64,000 bases of DNA, taken from Casuarius casuarius. Taxonomy: Eukaryota; Chordata; Aves; Casuariiformes; Casuariidae. The notes under the pieces were generated by a model. It ran no database searches, was not told the origin of the DNA, and was given only the letters and a program-made list of their open reading frames with translations. The stretch lies in assembly GCA_003342895.1 (NCBI GenBank), contig PTFA01000035.1, positions 2,004,837 to 2,068,836 on the forward strand, read 5' to 3'. Every line of letters begins with the position of its first letter. The first letter of the stretch is position 1. This document shows positions 13,915 through 25,105 of the stretch, one piece after another. Made by a program: the position numbers and the translations under genes.

Positions 13915-16050
13915 AAGTTTGACAGGTTCTTATAACACAGTGCTGACATTGTCCCCAGACAATCAGACTGCAATTCTGAGCATGCCTAACTGCTCTCATT
14001 TGCTTGACATTTCCCATTGCTAGCACATAGGGCTCACTACCTAGCATCAAGTAAGGAATCAAAATTTGAAGAACAATATTCTCTAAAACCGGATGAAACA
14101 GCTCCCCCCTCACATTCCCACACTGCTTTGTACATCTCGCAGTGAATTCAGCTGAAGCCATTGCAGCTATTTTTCCTGGCTGTAGGGACAGAATAGAGGT
14201 TGCTGGCATGCACAGCTTAATTCTTCAGGGTTTTTTTCAGAGTTCTTTCTGCACTAGATGTTCTGGAAATAAAATCATACATCTTCCTCTGTCATCAGCC
14301 TAAATAATTAAGGGCTAAGTTATGGCATTGCCTTGAAACATGAGAGAGAATATTGTTAAGCTGTCCAGGAGCAAATCTGGAAGCAGAATAGCTGCATCTC
14401 TAGTGCTGTAGATGCCAAAATGTTTACCACTTTCATGGCAAGTGCAACTCCTTGAGGTCAGCACTGAGAAACACCCTTTTTGGTATATCCCAGGGAAAAC
14501 TTCAATGGCATCCAAGATTTAAATCACTTTTGAAGGCTTACTGACCTTTATACTCTCCTGAATGACTGAGAGTACCCATAGTAGGAGCTGCATCCCCTAA
14601 ACGATCATTGCAGAGGCAAGCATGATGCAGAGCACCTGAGTTAGCTGACTAAAGGTAAATTGGGAGTATCTCCCACTCAGCATTTTCTGAGTTCTCCAGC
14701 TTTTACATTCCCAGCAGTAATGGCATTAGGACGCCGTTGAGACTACACCTGTTTCCATCCTTGGCTACGCTACAGGGGGGAGGTGGCTGGCCCCTAGACA
14801 GCAGCTGCTCACAGACTCAGTAAATCATGCAGGGAATCAGTGTTTTGTACAACTCTCTACTCCCTACCTAATCTTGATTCAGTCCACAGTGGCAATCCCA
14901 GCTTGAAACCTAAGAAAAGATCAGTAAAGCCATATTATCCTTAGAATCAGTTTGAACTTGATTCTCACTTCTCTACTCTCTGCATGAGCACTAAGCCCCA
15001 ATTTTCTCTGTCTGTCAATATATGTCCATCGTACAGTCATCCTCATGCTCCTTCCTTTGATTTCTTTTCATCCTCTCCTCTCCTACAGGTTTCTTTTATC
15101 ATTCTTGCTTTATCTTTAAATGACTGAAGAAACAGAGAGTCTTTTTCAAACAGCGCAGTGTTTTACATGAGCTGTAACATAATGTACCTCTTTACAACTC
15201 ATCTGCCTCCTTCGTAAGGTAAGATACTCTATGAATCTTGGGAAAAGAAGGAAAAGAGGCATCTGAAAAATAGCTTTTGTGGGTATAGGAGGGAAAAAAT
15301 AAGTAGTTCTGTAAGAAAAGATCATTAGCCAAGCCAGCTGTGATTGTAGACAGTGTTCAGAAGCAAATGTACAAAATGAGATATACAGGTTGCATACATG
15401 GATGCACATGAAATGATTGTATCATTTTTCCAGTTATTTTTACTTTTAGGTTGCTGGAAAAAGTTAAGATCTGAAAAGTTGGAAGTTACCTAACTTTTGA
15501 CAGAGGCAGAGCCAGCTTTGCCAAATCTCGGAATATTATTGCAAGTACCACAACTGTTAATACTTTCTCTTTAAGTCTCAGATCCGAGTAGCAAGAGATT
15601 GCAAAGGAATATCAGTTTTCATTTTTGAGTGTATTTTGAGCCCTTCTGCTCTCCTAGAAAAGTTTGAAGCTGCCTCAGAAGCGTAGCCTAAAGAATACAG
15701 TAAATAAACCAGTCTCACATTTTTCCAAAGATACGGATTTTGAAGATTTGGAACTGGCAATACTGTTTATCGTAGTTTTAATCCAGTTGTGGGAAAGTGT
15801 TCCTGTTTGTGATACTTAAAATGCTACTTAAAATGCAGCAAAGGGCTTTCTTTACTGTAACCTTTAAATTCAGGTACTTTCCTGATTCAAGATCTTTCAA
15901 AGGTTACAATCTGAGCAAGACACAGAAAGAAGTTATTTACTTTGCAAAATTAGACTCAGTTACGTAGTCAGAATTCATGCCAGTGCTGACATTTTTATCT
16001 ACCAACTTTAAACATAGAACAGATTTTTTTACTGCTAAATTGGAAATGCA

Positions 16051-16086
16051 TGAAAATTTAGCTTATACTGAAAATTTAGCTTATAC
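16051..16086 (+). repeat. Perfect 18-base tandem duplication
   Basis: TGAAAATTTAGCTTATAC occurs twice head to tail (16,051-16,068 and 16,069-16,086) without a mismatch, so the duplication is recent. Confidence 0.95.
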
Positions 16087-16325
16087 ACCAACTTTAAAAA
16101 AAGCAGCAAAATCATAATATAGCAACAGTCTTTCTCTCAACAATCTTCTATTGATCTTTCTAGTAACTTTAAAGTTAGATGAACTAGTATCACAGTAGAA
16201 GCAACTTATTTCTAATAATTTGTGTATCAGCTATGGCACGTTTATTACAACACAATAGACTGATCTGAAATATGTCAGTCCACAAATTTTGCAAGCCATC
16301 TGCTTGCAAAACTCCACGGATGGAA

Positions 16326-16393
16326 AATGGCACAATTTTGGCACTGCACTGCAGCTTTCAATTTTGGCACAATGGCACAATTTTGGCACTGCA
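16326..16393 (+). repeat. 23-base direct repeat, 45 bases apart
   Basis: A 23-base unit beginning AATGGCACAATTTTGG occurs at 16,326-16,348 and again at 16,371-16,393. The 22 bases between them also hold a partial copy (CAATTTTGGCACAATGG region), so the block grew by nested duplication. Confidence 0.9.
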
Positions 16394-19300
16394 AAGTGCA
16401 GCTTTTGCATTAAAACACAGAGTATATTCTTAGATGCTGTAAAGATTGCACCTCAGTGTAGGCCAGAAAAACTGAAAGAACTGGTTGATACAGGTTGTCA
16501 GTGAAGTTTGCTAAATCTGTGCTGGGTCAGGATTATAAGAAATTCTAAGCAGCACACCATTTTATATATAGAATAGTCCCTATGCAACACTCCAGAAAAG
16601 CTGCCAGTTGTCTACTACTGCGTTCAGCTTCCTCTGCATAGGGGCTCTCCTGTGTGCAGTCTGAGAGGCGTTAAATATTCAGCTGGGCCATTTCCCAGAT
16701 TCTTCTTTCAGGATGCCTTTAGCATTGACCATGAAATAAATGTTCTACAAACTACCAGAAAATAGGGATTCTTGCCAGTATTTTATATCTCTCTGTTATG
16801 TGTGGGTCATCAGAATCTAAAATATGGAGACAAAACAATCCCCCTGAATTGGGCAACATTCTTCAAGTCTTTATTGCATTTCATGGTGTCTGAGAAGAAT
16901 GATTCAAATCACAATAAAAATGACTCTCAGAAGAATGAAAATAGCTTGGTTCATCTTTGCACAAAAAAATAAAAACAAATAAATAATAACTGTTAAGCAC
17001 AACATTGTAGCTGCTTATCTAGCAGCCTGTATTCAGGGTGAACTCCCATTGGCTTTACTTTATGCAGTGTATATTTCATGTAACAGATCCTTCACTACAA
17101 AAATGCTTTAGGTACCAAGAAAGACAAGTCAGGAGATAGTGCTGGCTTTTTAAGAAAAGATTATAGAAAAATATGATAAAAATCAAAAAGGAAATAATTT
17201 CAAGCAAAATCAAGAGTGATCGTTGTCTGACACTAGAATTAATTATAAATAAAATGAAATGCAGCCAACGTAAATGAATCCAAGTTTCCCAAACATAATA
17301 ATCGAATAATTTATTAAATATAAAAACATATTCTGTCTTTATTCTGTGTGTATTTGGCTCTATGAGTATAAAAAGTATGCTGTAGCTGGAAAATAATATA
17401 ACTGCTGCTTGATGAGTAATGCTTTTATTTTTTTTTAAAGAGGTAGATTTTTTACAAGCTGCCATTTAAATCCACACTTCTTAACACTTCATGGCTGTGA
17501 AGCAAGCTTTGAAGTGCTGAGATTTCTGATTTCTTGGACTGGTAGTCAGCTCCTAAAGCAAGACCTCTGATAGCATTGTAGGTTGTGTGGAGCATGTTAA
17601 AGATTGTCTTCTTAGGACCTTATCCCAAAGGGCATTCATGTTCTTGCTTTACCAGGAGAAGAAGTCAAGACATTAATACAGCTGATAATAAGGAATAATA
17701 AAAAAAAAAAAAGCAGGAATAATTATGCATGATAACTTAATATAATTTAGTAATTCACCTGTATTGGGTTATGCTATGCCTCTGTTTCTTGAACTATATG
17801 ATTTACACTGTGTTCACTCTTCTATTGCAGGGCTGTAACAGTAGGGACAACAACTTAAGGAATCACTGGACACTGTCCTCATAGGACAACTGCATCCTGG
17901 TAAGAGATGTTAAACTGCTTTGAGGAACATCATTTTAGGACCTCACAACGCATTTTTATGAATATAGGTGCAGCTAAGTCTGCATCGCATGCAGAGAAAT
18001 GTTTCTGATTCATATGAAAACTCAAATTTTGTGAGGTCAAAATGCAGTTAGGTAGGTCCACCCCTCAAACAATGCACGTTGTTCTGGAAATGTTTCCAGA
18101 GCAGATTTACATATCCAGACAGAATTCAGGCCTCTGCTGTAGCCCAAATAACATAAAGCTGTTCAGTGGACTACAAAGCAGAGAGTTCAATTATTCAAAC
18201 ACAGAACAGTGAAGATGAGAGAAGGGAGAACTGCAGGCTGGTTGACTTGCAAGAAATCTGTGCCCGACCTGTGGCATGTGACACTGAACAGCATCCCGTG
18301 GAGAGGATTATGGTCCTGTAAGTTGTCATCATACTCAGTGGTCCTGATGCTGACCACTATCTGCTTTTTTAAGCATCCTCCATTGAGGCGCAGGTCTAAA
18401 GGTTTGATTGTCCCTCTGTAAAGAGTGAGTAATCCCTCTGCCTTTAGCAGTCTTCAATACAGGAAAAACTCTATTATGCATGTGCTACTATTTTTCATGG
18501 CAGAGAATTTTTATGTAAGGATTCTGATTTATAAACTTTCCAAATGCATGTTTAAGAGCAATTTAAGAGGTTACCATTCCCCAGCTGTCTGTATGCGGAT
18601 GGTACCTTCCTCTCTGCCAGAGGTCGTTGCTCCTACAGCAGAGACAACTGAATGGGTGGTGCATATGTGCATGGTTCATTGCCTGGCATATTGATTTCAG
18701 CTTACATTATTTACAGGCTGAGCAATGAGTGTAGGTGGCAGAACGCTTTGATTCATCATCCCCATTGGACTTATCATCTCTATTGGACTTAGCTGCAGTA
18801 GCTAAGTGCTTATCAGTCCCCACAGGTGATAGTCAAATCCCGCAGGTATTGTGGATAAAGCCCTAAATCCACCCCACAGGGTGCCCCACAAGGCACTGTT
18901 TCCTATCCTGTGCAGCTCACTCTTTGGAAGAGGGCAGGAGGAAGATTGGCTGGGTTCCAGCATAGCTGTGTCAGCGCAGTCAGCTCCCCCTGTTAATTAG
19001 GAGAGGGATAGGTACATCCAGGCTCGTTGGCCTGAGAAACTTTCCACTCAGGAGTTCAGGAAGCTGAAGTGCTAAAGCTGGCCATTTGGGATTAAATCTT
19101 CAGAAGGATTTGGAAAACTCAGTAACTGTCTTTGCAGAGTCTAACTTTTAAACAGGGTACTGACCTGTAGGAACCATTAGCATGTATTAGATACCAAGGC
19201 TGCCTCATATAATGCACAAGGGAAACTGGCCACCTAGGAGAAAATCCCAGGAGGTGTCAAGTGAAGCAGAAATCGGGAAGAAATTTTGAGGTGTGGGACA

Positions 19301-20049
19301 AATTCTGAATAGTCAACCCTCCAAGACCAGCTACTAGCCTCACCATGGAAGGAGGCACCACTCTCCAGCCAGGATTCTCAGTTCTGCGGGTGGTACTGAA
19401 GTTAGACTCATAAACCAGTCTAAGGGGAAAATGACACTTCTTAGACCTTCCTGGGAGATAGGTGATCTCAGCTGTGATCTCACCTCTAATTGTTTTCCAT
19501 ATCCATCTCTCCTGCTTCCCACAAATGTACTCCCCACACCAAACTAGCAAAGTATTTCCAAATGAGTGTCTGCTGTATTTTGCAGATACTGCAGATACTG
19601 CAGATGCAGTAGAACAGCTTCAACCCAAGAGCATCTCAGTCTGGAACACATTCTTACTATATTCACTTAATGATGAGAAATTATCACTTGGTGATGAGAA
19701 ATGCAACTTCCACATCTTTTCCAGTTCTGTAGAAGAAGGGATTGAACAGTTGTCTCCTACATGCCAAAGAGACTAGTTTACCTTAGCAATGTGCTATTGT
19801 GGATGGTACTCATCCCTCTCTTTTGTTTGCCTAATGTACAGTCTAAGAGTGACTATTCTAACAGACCTTTTGGGGATCTAGTTTGTTTATACACCTGGAG
19901 CTACTTGGCACACGCAGGATTTTGTGAATGCCAACCAGCAAGAGACACTGACGGGCCATTGTGGATGCAAACTGGGAGAATTTAAGCACCTCTATAGTTA
20001 GGAAGCAGTTACTCAAAATTTCTGAAAATTCTTAATAACACATTTTAAA

Positions 20050-20212
20050 AGTAGACACCTTAACTCACAGGTACCTTTGTGGATTTGGCCTTTGTAACCT
20101 GGAAGGCATTTCGAAATGTATTGGTGGATCAGTGGGAGTTAAGGGCTTTGATATCTTATGTGCCGGATTCCATCTTTAGGCATCTAAATACCTTTCAATG
20201 TCTGGGCCCTGA
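20050..20212. repeat. Old dispersed repeat, copy 2 (taggcacctaaat type)
   Basis: ACAGGTACCTTTGTGGATTT at 20,068-20,087, GATCAGTGGGAGTTAAGGGC at 20,127-20,146 and TTAGGCATCTAAATACCTTT at 20,176-20,195, followed by a TCTGGGCC motif. This is the clearest of the three copies. The related motif at both ends suggests an element with inverted or repeated ends. Confidence 0.5.
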
Positions 20213-20299
20213 AGAGTTCTCTGAAGCACACCAAAATGCTTTTCCACAGACAGAAAGGACCTTCCTTGAGCAGAGAGGTTGTAGCATAGAAAAAAGAAA

Positions 20300-20430
20300 T
20301 GCATAGTGTTTAGTAAGACCAGAAGGTTCCTTAGAGTTATGCATTCCTGTGTAGGAAATAAAACTGTCGAAGATATCCAGGCATAGTTAATTATATCCAA
20401 CCCATTAAGTGCAAGCGTCATACAGAGAAA
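20300..20430 (-). mobile_element. Possible old CR1-type tail
   Basis: GACCAGAAGGTTCCTTAGAG at 20,318-20,337 resembles the complement of an old CR1-type tail (CTAAGGCCAGAAGGGACCA-like), and a moderately similar stretch follows. Short and diverged. Confidence 0.28.
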
Positions 20431-20599
20431 AAGCATTTAGAATTGACAGGTTTTTGTATTACCACCCTTAGGCTTACCCCATGTTTAGAGTAACCCCCAT
20501 TGATTTCTGTTGACATTAATGACTCACTAACAGTTAGATTCAGCGGTTGGCAGATTGCCGACTTTCCCTATGCCAATCCCCACCTCCTGCTCACTAAGG

Positions 20600-21450
20600 T
20601 CTCTTGTTCTCTGGATGCTGTTGCCAAAGCTGGGGCCAAAGGGTGGGGCAACAGCAACTGCACCAGGACTAGCTCTTCCCAGCATAAGTAGGTGTTACTG
20701 CCACAGCTTTATCTTTGGTGATGATGGCAGCAGAAAATCTCAGTCTCCAGGGACAGCCTTCATCACTTGGCAGCCCAGCCTTGTTCCTTCCTCTCCTTCC
20801 AGCTCAGAAAGTTCAACAGATTGAAGAGGGCCTCCACTTGCAGGAGTGGAGGGTGGAGGTGTGTGGCTGCATGGGGGTGGGTGCCAGGAAGGGGATGAGC
20901 GAGAAGTGCCGCTTCCATGCCCAAGGAAGTGGGAAAGTATATGGGGATTCTGGGAAAAGAGGCATGATGAAAATCACAGAGAGAGGGAGAGACAGGAGAA
21001 AACAGAAAAAAAGAATGAGACCTCTTTACCCTGCCAGCCATCCACAGTTCCCTGAAACCTTACCTTCATCCCCCTCCGAGCTCCCCAAACTTCAGTATCT
21101 CCCACTTACCCTCATTCCCTTGCTCCAAGAAGCTGATGTCTTCACTCACCGCTTGCAGCCCCATAGCCATACCCCTGAAGCCCTTTGTGATCTGTTGCAG
21201 TCTCCCACCCGAAGTGTCACCTCCTCAAACCCATCCTAGCTCCTCTGCTCCATCTTCAGCTCCCCATAGCCTTACAGTCCTTGTGTAGAAACTGCCCTGC
21301 CCTTCCTCACCACCCAATGGGCTTTCCTGCTGCAAGGGGCCCTGGGGTAGGCACTCTCGTTTGCATTGCAGGGGAGCCCTGGGTGAGCTCTGACTGACTG
21401 CTATAACTTTGCTCCAGGGGGGAATGTTTTCTCACCCAGCAAAGCCCTTT
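20600..21450. other. GC-richer island without a recognisable gene
   Basis: This stretch is clearly richer in G and C than its surroundings, with G-rich (20,830-20,950) and C-rich (21,040-21,310) parts. CpG is not frequent, so it does not look like a CpG-island promoter. The longest open frame of the window (20,715-21,239, 174 codons, plus strand) lies here. Other frames on both strands are open over the same bases, as expected when stop codons are rare for compositional reasons. The predicted peptide is rich in Ser, Pro, Leu and basic runs and has no recognisable domain. I do not call it a gene. Confidence 0.5.
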
Positions 21451-24400
21451 GAAGTCAGCGGGGCTCCTCTTGTGTGTAAGTGCTCACCACTGAGATCAAG
21501 GAGTGTGTAATCAAATCTGAAGTATTCTGCCCTGGTGCAACCATTTGTTACACTTCTCCCAGGGCCTGAACAGTCAATGCTTCTATGGGTCTGCACCTCA
21601 GTGTCGTACATAGCTGGTGCTTACATTAAGCTTGTTACCCTGACAAAGGTAGATGGTAGATGATTATTCAGTATTTCAGTTTTCTGTTTTAGTTACCCTT
21701 CTTTGTCACTGTTCTAGTACAGAGAAGAATCCCGTAATAATTACATCCTGTAAAGTTCATACAAGGCAAATGTTCCTTCTGTATTTTGCCTTTGTGATAT
21801 TATCTTCTGTCTGATACCAAACTCCAATGTTGGAAAGTAATGTTTTACTCAGTGATCAGCAAGAATGAGGTTAACTATACCCTTGTAATATATGTATGTT
21901 CTTTGAAATTAACCTTTTAATTTTGATTAACATCCTGGTTAACAAAGTCACCATGTATATTTTCGACAAGAATATATTTGACTTTTGAATACATATCTCA
22001 TCCTAATAAAGGTTAGTTACTTCAAAGGATTTTAGCTTTGTGGAACATATGCTTACTGATTCTTTCTCTCCTTTCTTTCCATTCTTCAATTCGTCCTCAG
22101 TTGAGTCTGATCCTTTTGAGGCAGTGGAATAGGTTGCTGATTAGGAAGAGTCTTTTTCACACTGCTTTAAAAACTGGTTTGGCATGGAATCAGATGCAGT
22201 GTGATACCCAAGTAAAGATGACCACATAGAGCATAGTATGTGTAAATGACACAGAAGAAATAACAAAAGAATAAGTTAGTGGAAACTGAGATTAGTAGAG
22301 AAAAAAATAGAGGAGATATAGAAATAAAGCAAACAGCAGAAAATAGAAATTTATTGCCTCCTGCTATTGTAATAGCCTCACTAGAAATACATAAGTTGAT
22401 TCAATTCATAAACTGTTAAATCCCCTTCTCCAGATGAGAAATGGTAACAATGTAAAATTCATGGTATTGTGAGTGCCCTTTATCGACAAAGAGCAAACAG
22501 CCATGACTTCTGAGCAGCTTCAGCTGCTCAAATAACATCTCCACTAGAGCCTAATGCTAGAACTTCAGACCGCACAAGAAATGTCACAGAAGCTTAAAAA
22601 TTTCTTAACATAAAGTGATTATTATATATCCTAGTCTTATTGGTCTCCCAGCTATTCATATTCAGGCTTTGAACTGTCTGCTTTTATTCCGGCTCTACCA
22701 TCCTTTTTGCTCTTCCCAAGTTACATAGAAATTGTTCAGGAAATCAGCACCAGTCTTCTTTGTGACTGATATGTAAATCAAAAACAAGTGGGAAAAATGT
22801 AACAAGCCTTTAGGGAAACTGAGGGGTTCTTTATCGCACTTACTTGATGATGCTGAAGCTACTCTAAAAGGAGCTATTTCTAAGGCTATCAGTTAGGAAG
22901 GAATGAATAACTGAGGTTATTAACATTAGAGTCATTCACTTCAGGACTGTTATTTCAGCTCCCATTTAGGCTGGTAGTTACTGGAACTTGTTAGCAGCAC
23001 AGCAACGCTCTCCTGGTCTCAGTCCATTTCTAGCAAATTAGGGCTCACAGAACCCTACTGGCATGAACTATGCTGTCAAAGAGACCGCTTATAAAGATGC
23101 AAGATTTTGACATTTCCAGATGTCGGTTAAACATCTCCTAAAGGTATCCTCAGGCATTTTGAGCTCTGTTTGTAGATGAACAAAAAAACAATAGCTCTGA
23201 AGAAAGAGGATTCTTACTTTTATTTATGCTCACATACAAACAGTGTGTTCCCAAATGCTGAGATCACTAATTTGCACTATTTTGCTAAGAGAATAACAAT
23301 GGCATAAAGAACAGAAGTTTTGCTGGAGAAATAATGAAGTGAAAAATAAAAATCAACAACAATTATACTAATGAACAGTTATATAAAATCCATTCGTTAA
23401 GAAGCAGGAAATGAAAGGGATTGTAATCCTGAAAGAATTTGAGACATGGAAAAGGTAATACAGTGGATAGCTAGATCTGGTATTACCTCACAGACAATGC
23501 CCTACATGAGAGGAAAACCAGAAAACAAAATTTTCCTCCTAGAATTTTACCTGCGGGAGAAAAAAAAATTGACTTGAGGCTGCATGAAAGAGATATTTTA
23601 TAAATACCTTTAATAACTTTTTTTTCTAAAGTATTACGAAAAAATAGGGGCTGACAGGTTTTCCATCCAGTCACTAACCTTGGAAGTGACATATGCTCTG
23701 TAAGAAGAGTAAGAAGTGCAAGGTTATGGGGAAGTCCAAACCAGCACTAAGTAGCAAAGAAGAGGAGAATGAAATATGTTTATTTGCACCACTAAAGGAA
23801 ATCAAGCTTTTATCATTGCAGTCACAGATTGGTAGGTAGTTATTTGAAATCTGAAAAACAGTTTATTAGAAAACAAAAAACATGGAGGCAAGGTGGAAAT
23901 TGAAAATGCCTTGGTTGGGGGCCTGACTGAGATCCCAAAGAACAAAATTTAAAAGCTCTATCTTTAAGGACACAATGCAACAAATCTCTGTCAGATACTC
24001 ATTTACCTCAACAGCAGCCAAACGCAATGCAGATAACTTACTAGTTTACTGCAACAACAATAAAAACTGAAAGCAGTAAAATAAACATATAAACAAAATT
24101 GAGCCTGAATATTTGTTTGGCCGTATTTTCCTGTGTGTTGCAATATAGTTACCAATTACTGCAGCTCAACTTGACTTCCCTGTGATCACAGATTCACTCT
24201 TATTTCCTTGCTTTGTAAGCAATAACCATAACAAATCCCTATCTGCTGTTGAGTCATGATTATTACAATCATAATGTAATAAGTTTTCTTACCAGCTTTG
24301 AAGTGTTTTTTTGTCTGAAGCCTTATGTCCAATAATGTTAGAACATTAAAAAGCAAATGATTTTGACATTTCATTTTAATAGCCTCAATTTGCTTTCACC

Positions 24401-24849
24401 AAACATGAGAAGTTGAACTTCCAGGGTATGAGCTTTCCTCAACAGTGTATTTCTTGGGAACACTGAGCTGAGGAGTGAATGAGAGGGAAAAAAGCAATTG
24501 AATCAATACTGGAATAGTAACCCCTTTTGGCATGAATCACAAGCTTTCTGAAAGATGGAAGGAGGGAAGAAAAAATCTTGCCCCATTCTGTATTCTGATA
24601 TTTGTAAACATATAAATTATTCACAGTGTAATCTGGGCCTTTCTCTTGTTCAGACAATAAACTTAAGATTCCTCCCTTCAGAGCATTCACACTTTGTGAA
24701 CCCAGTGATGCACTGCCCGAAGCTATGTAAGAGAAGAAAATGCATTTAGCTTAATAGGAGAACACACTGCACATGCAGTTTTAGGAGAATTCTAGGTATT
24801 TTTACATGCCAATTCCTTATAGCTCAGAAATACATTAATGTGTCTCTGT
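21451..24849. other. No gene recognised (3.4 kb)
   Basis: AT-rich, apart from a possible remnant of an old repeat at 21,450-21,560 that I could not place securely. No supported exon or RNA gene. Confidence 0.6.
22511..22530. repeat. Perfect 9-base inverted repeat
   Basis: TGAGCAGCT and AGCTGCTCA flank a two-base spacer. A small hairpin or cruciform is possible; no function is implied. Confidence 0.8.
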
Positions 24850-25105
24850 CTGTGGGACCAAATGGAAAAAATCCAGGAGAGAGAGACGAGGATGGTCCAC
24901 AGTGTAAGAAACTGGCCTTCAAAGACAAATTGAAGGAATTGGCCTTTTAAAGGAAAAATGAAGATTGTTGTCCAGGTGCCATCTGTAGCTCATGAGATCT
25001 TTTTATCGTGGATTGGTAGAGGCTGAGAGGTTTATGCACCCCAAGAGAAAGAGCTGTATGTGTCCGTCCTTCCTGCTCATCTAGTACTGGCCACTCTCAA
25101 AGACA
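24850..25105 (+). mobile_element. Old CR1 fragment
   Basis: The plus strand at 24,870-24,960 keeps the order of the CR1 ORF2 segment that encodes the basic Q(R/K)RATR-like stretch followed by a Glu-Arg-Leu-rich helix (here GAGAGAGACGAGGATGGTC, then AAATTGAAGGAATTGGCC). It is heavily mutated and no frame survives. The right boundary is uncertain. Confidence 0.5.

Larger units (their letters stand above)
12011..20049. other. No gene recognised (8.0 kb)
   Basis: Holds the T23 run and small tandem duplications listed separately. The 129-codon minus-strand frame at 17,076-17,465 is composed of AT-rich codons (Ile, Phe, Leu, Lys, Ser), and the 106-codon frame at 12,638-12,958 lacks splice or family support. 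Confidence 0.6.

Noticed and set aside
13892..14209. T23 run with a minus-strand frame beside it, as a possible processed retrocopy
   Set aside because: The peptide resembles no known protein, and no target-site duplication is visible.
17076..17465. 129-codon minus-strand frame
   Set aside because: Composed of AT-rich codons with no domain and no splice signals; typical of AT-rich non-coding DNA.
20715..21239. Longest open frame (174 codons, plus strand)
   Set aside because: Lies in a GC-rich stretch where other frames on both strands are open as well; no domain, no codon bias, no splice or promoter support.
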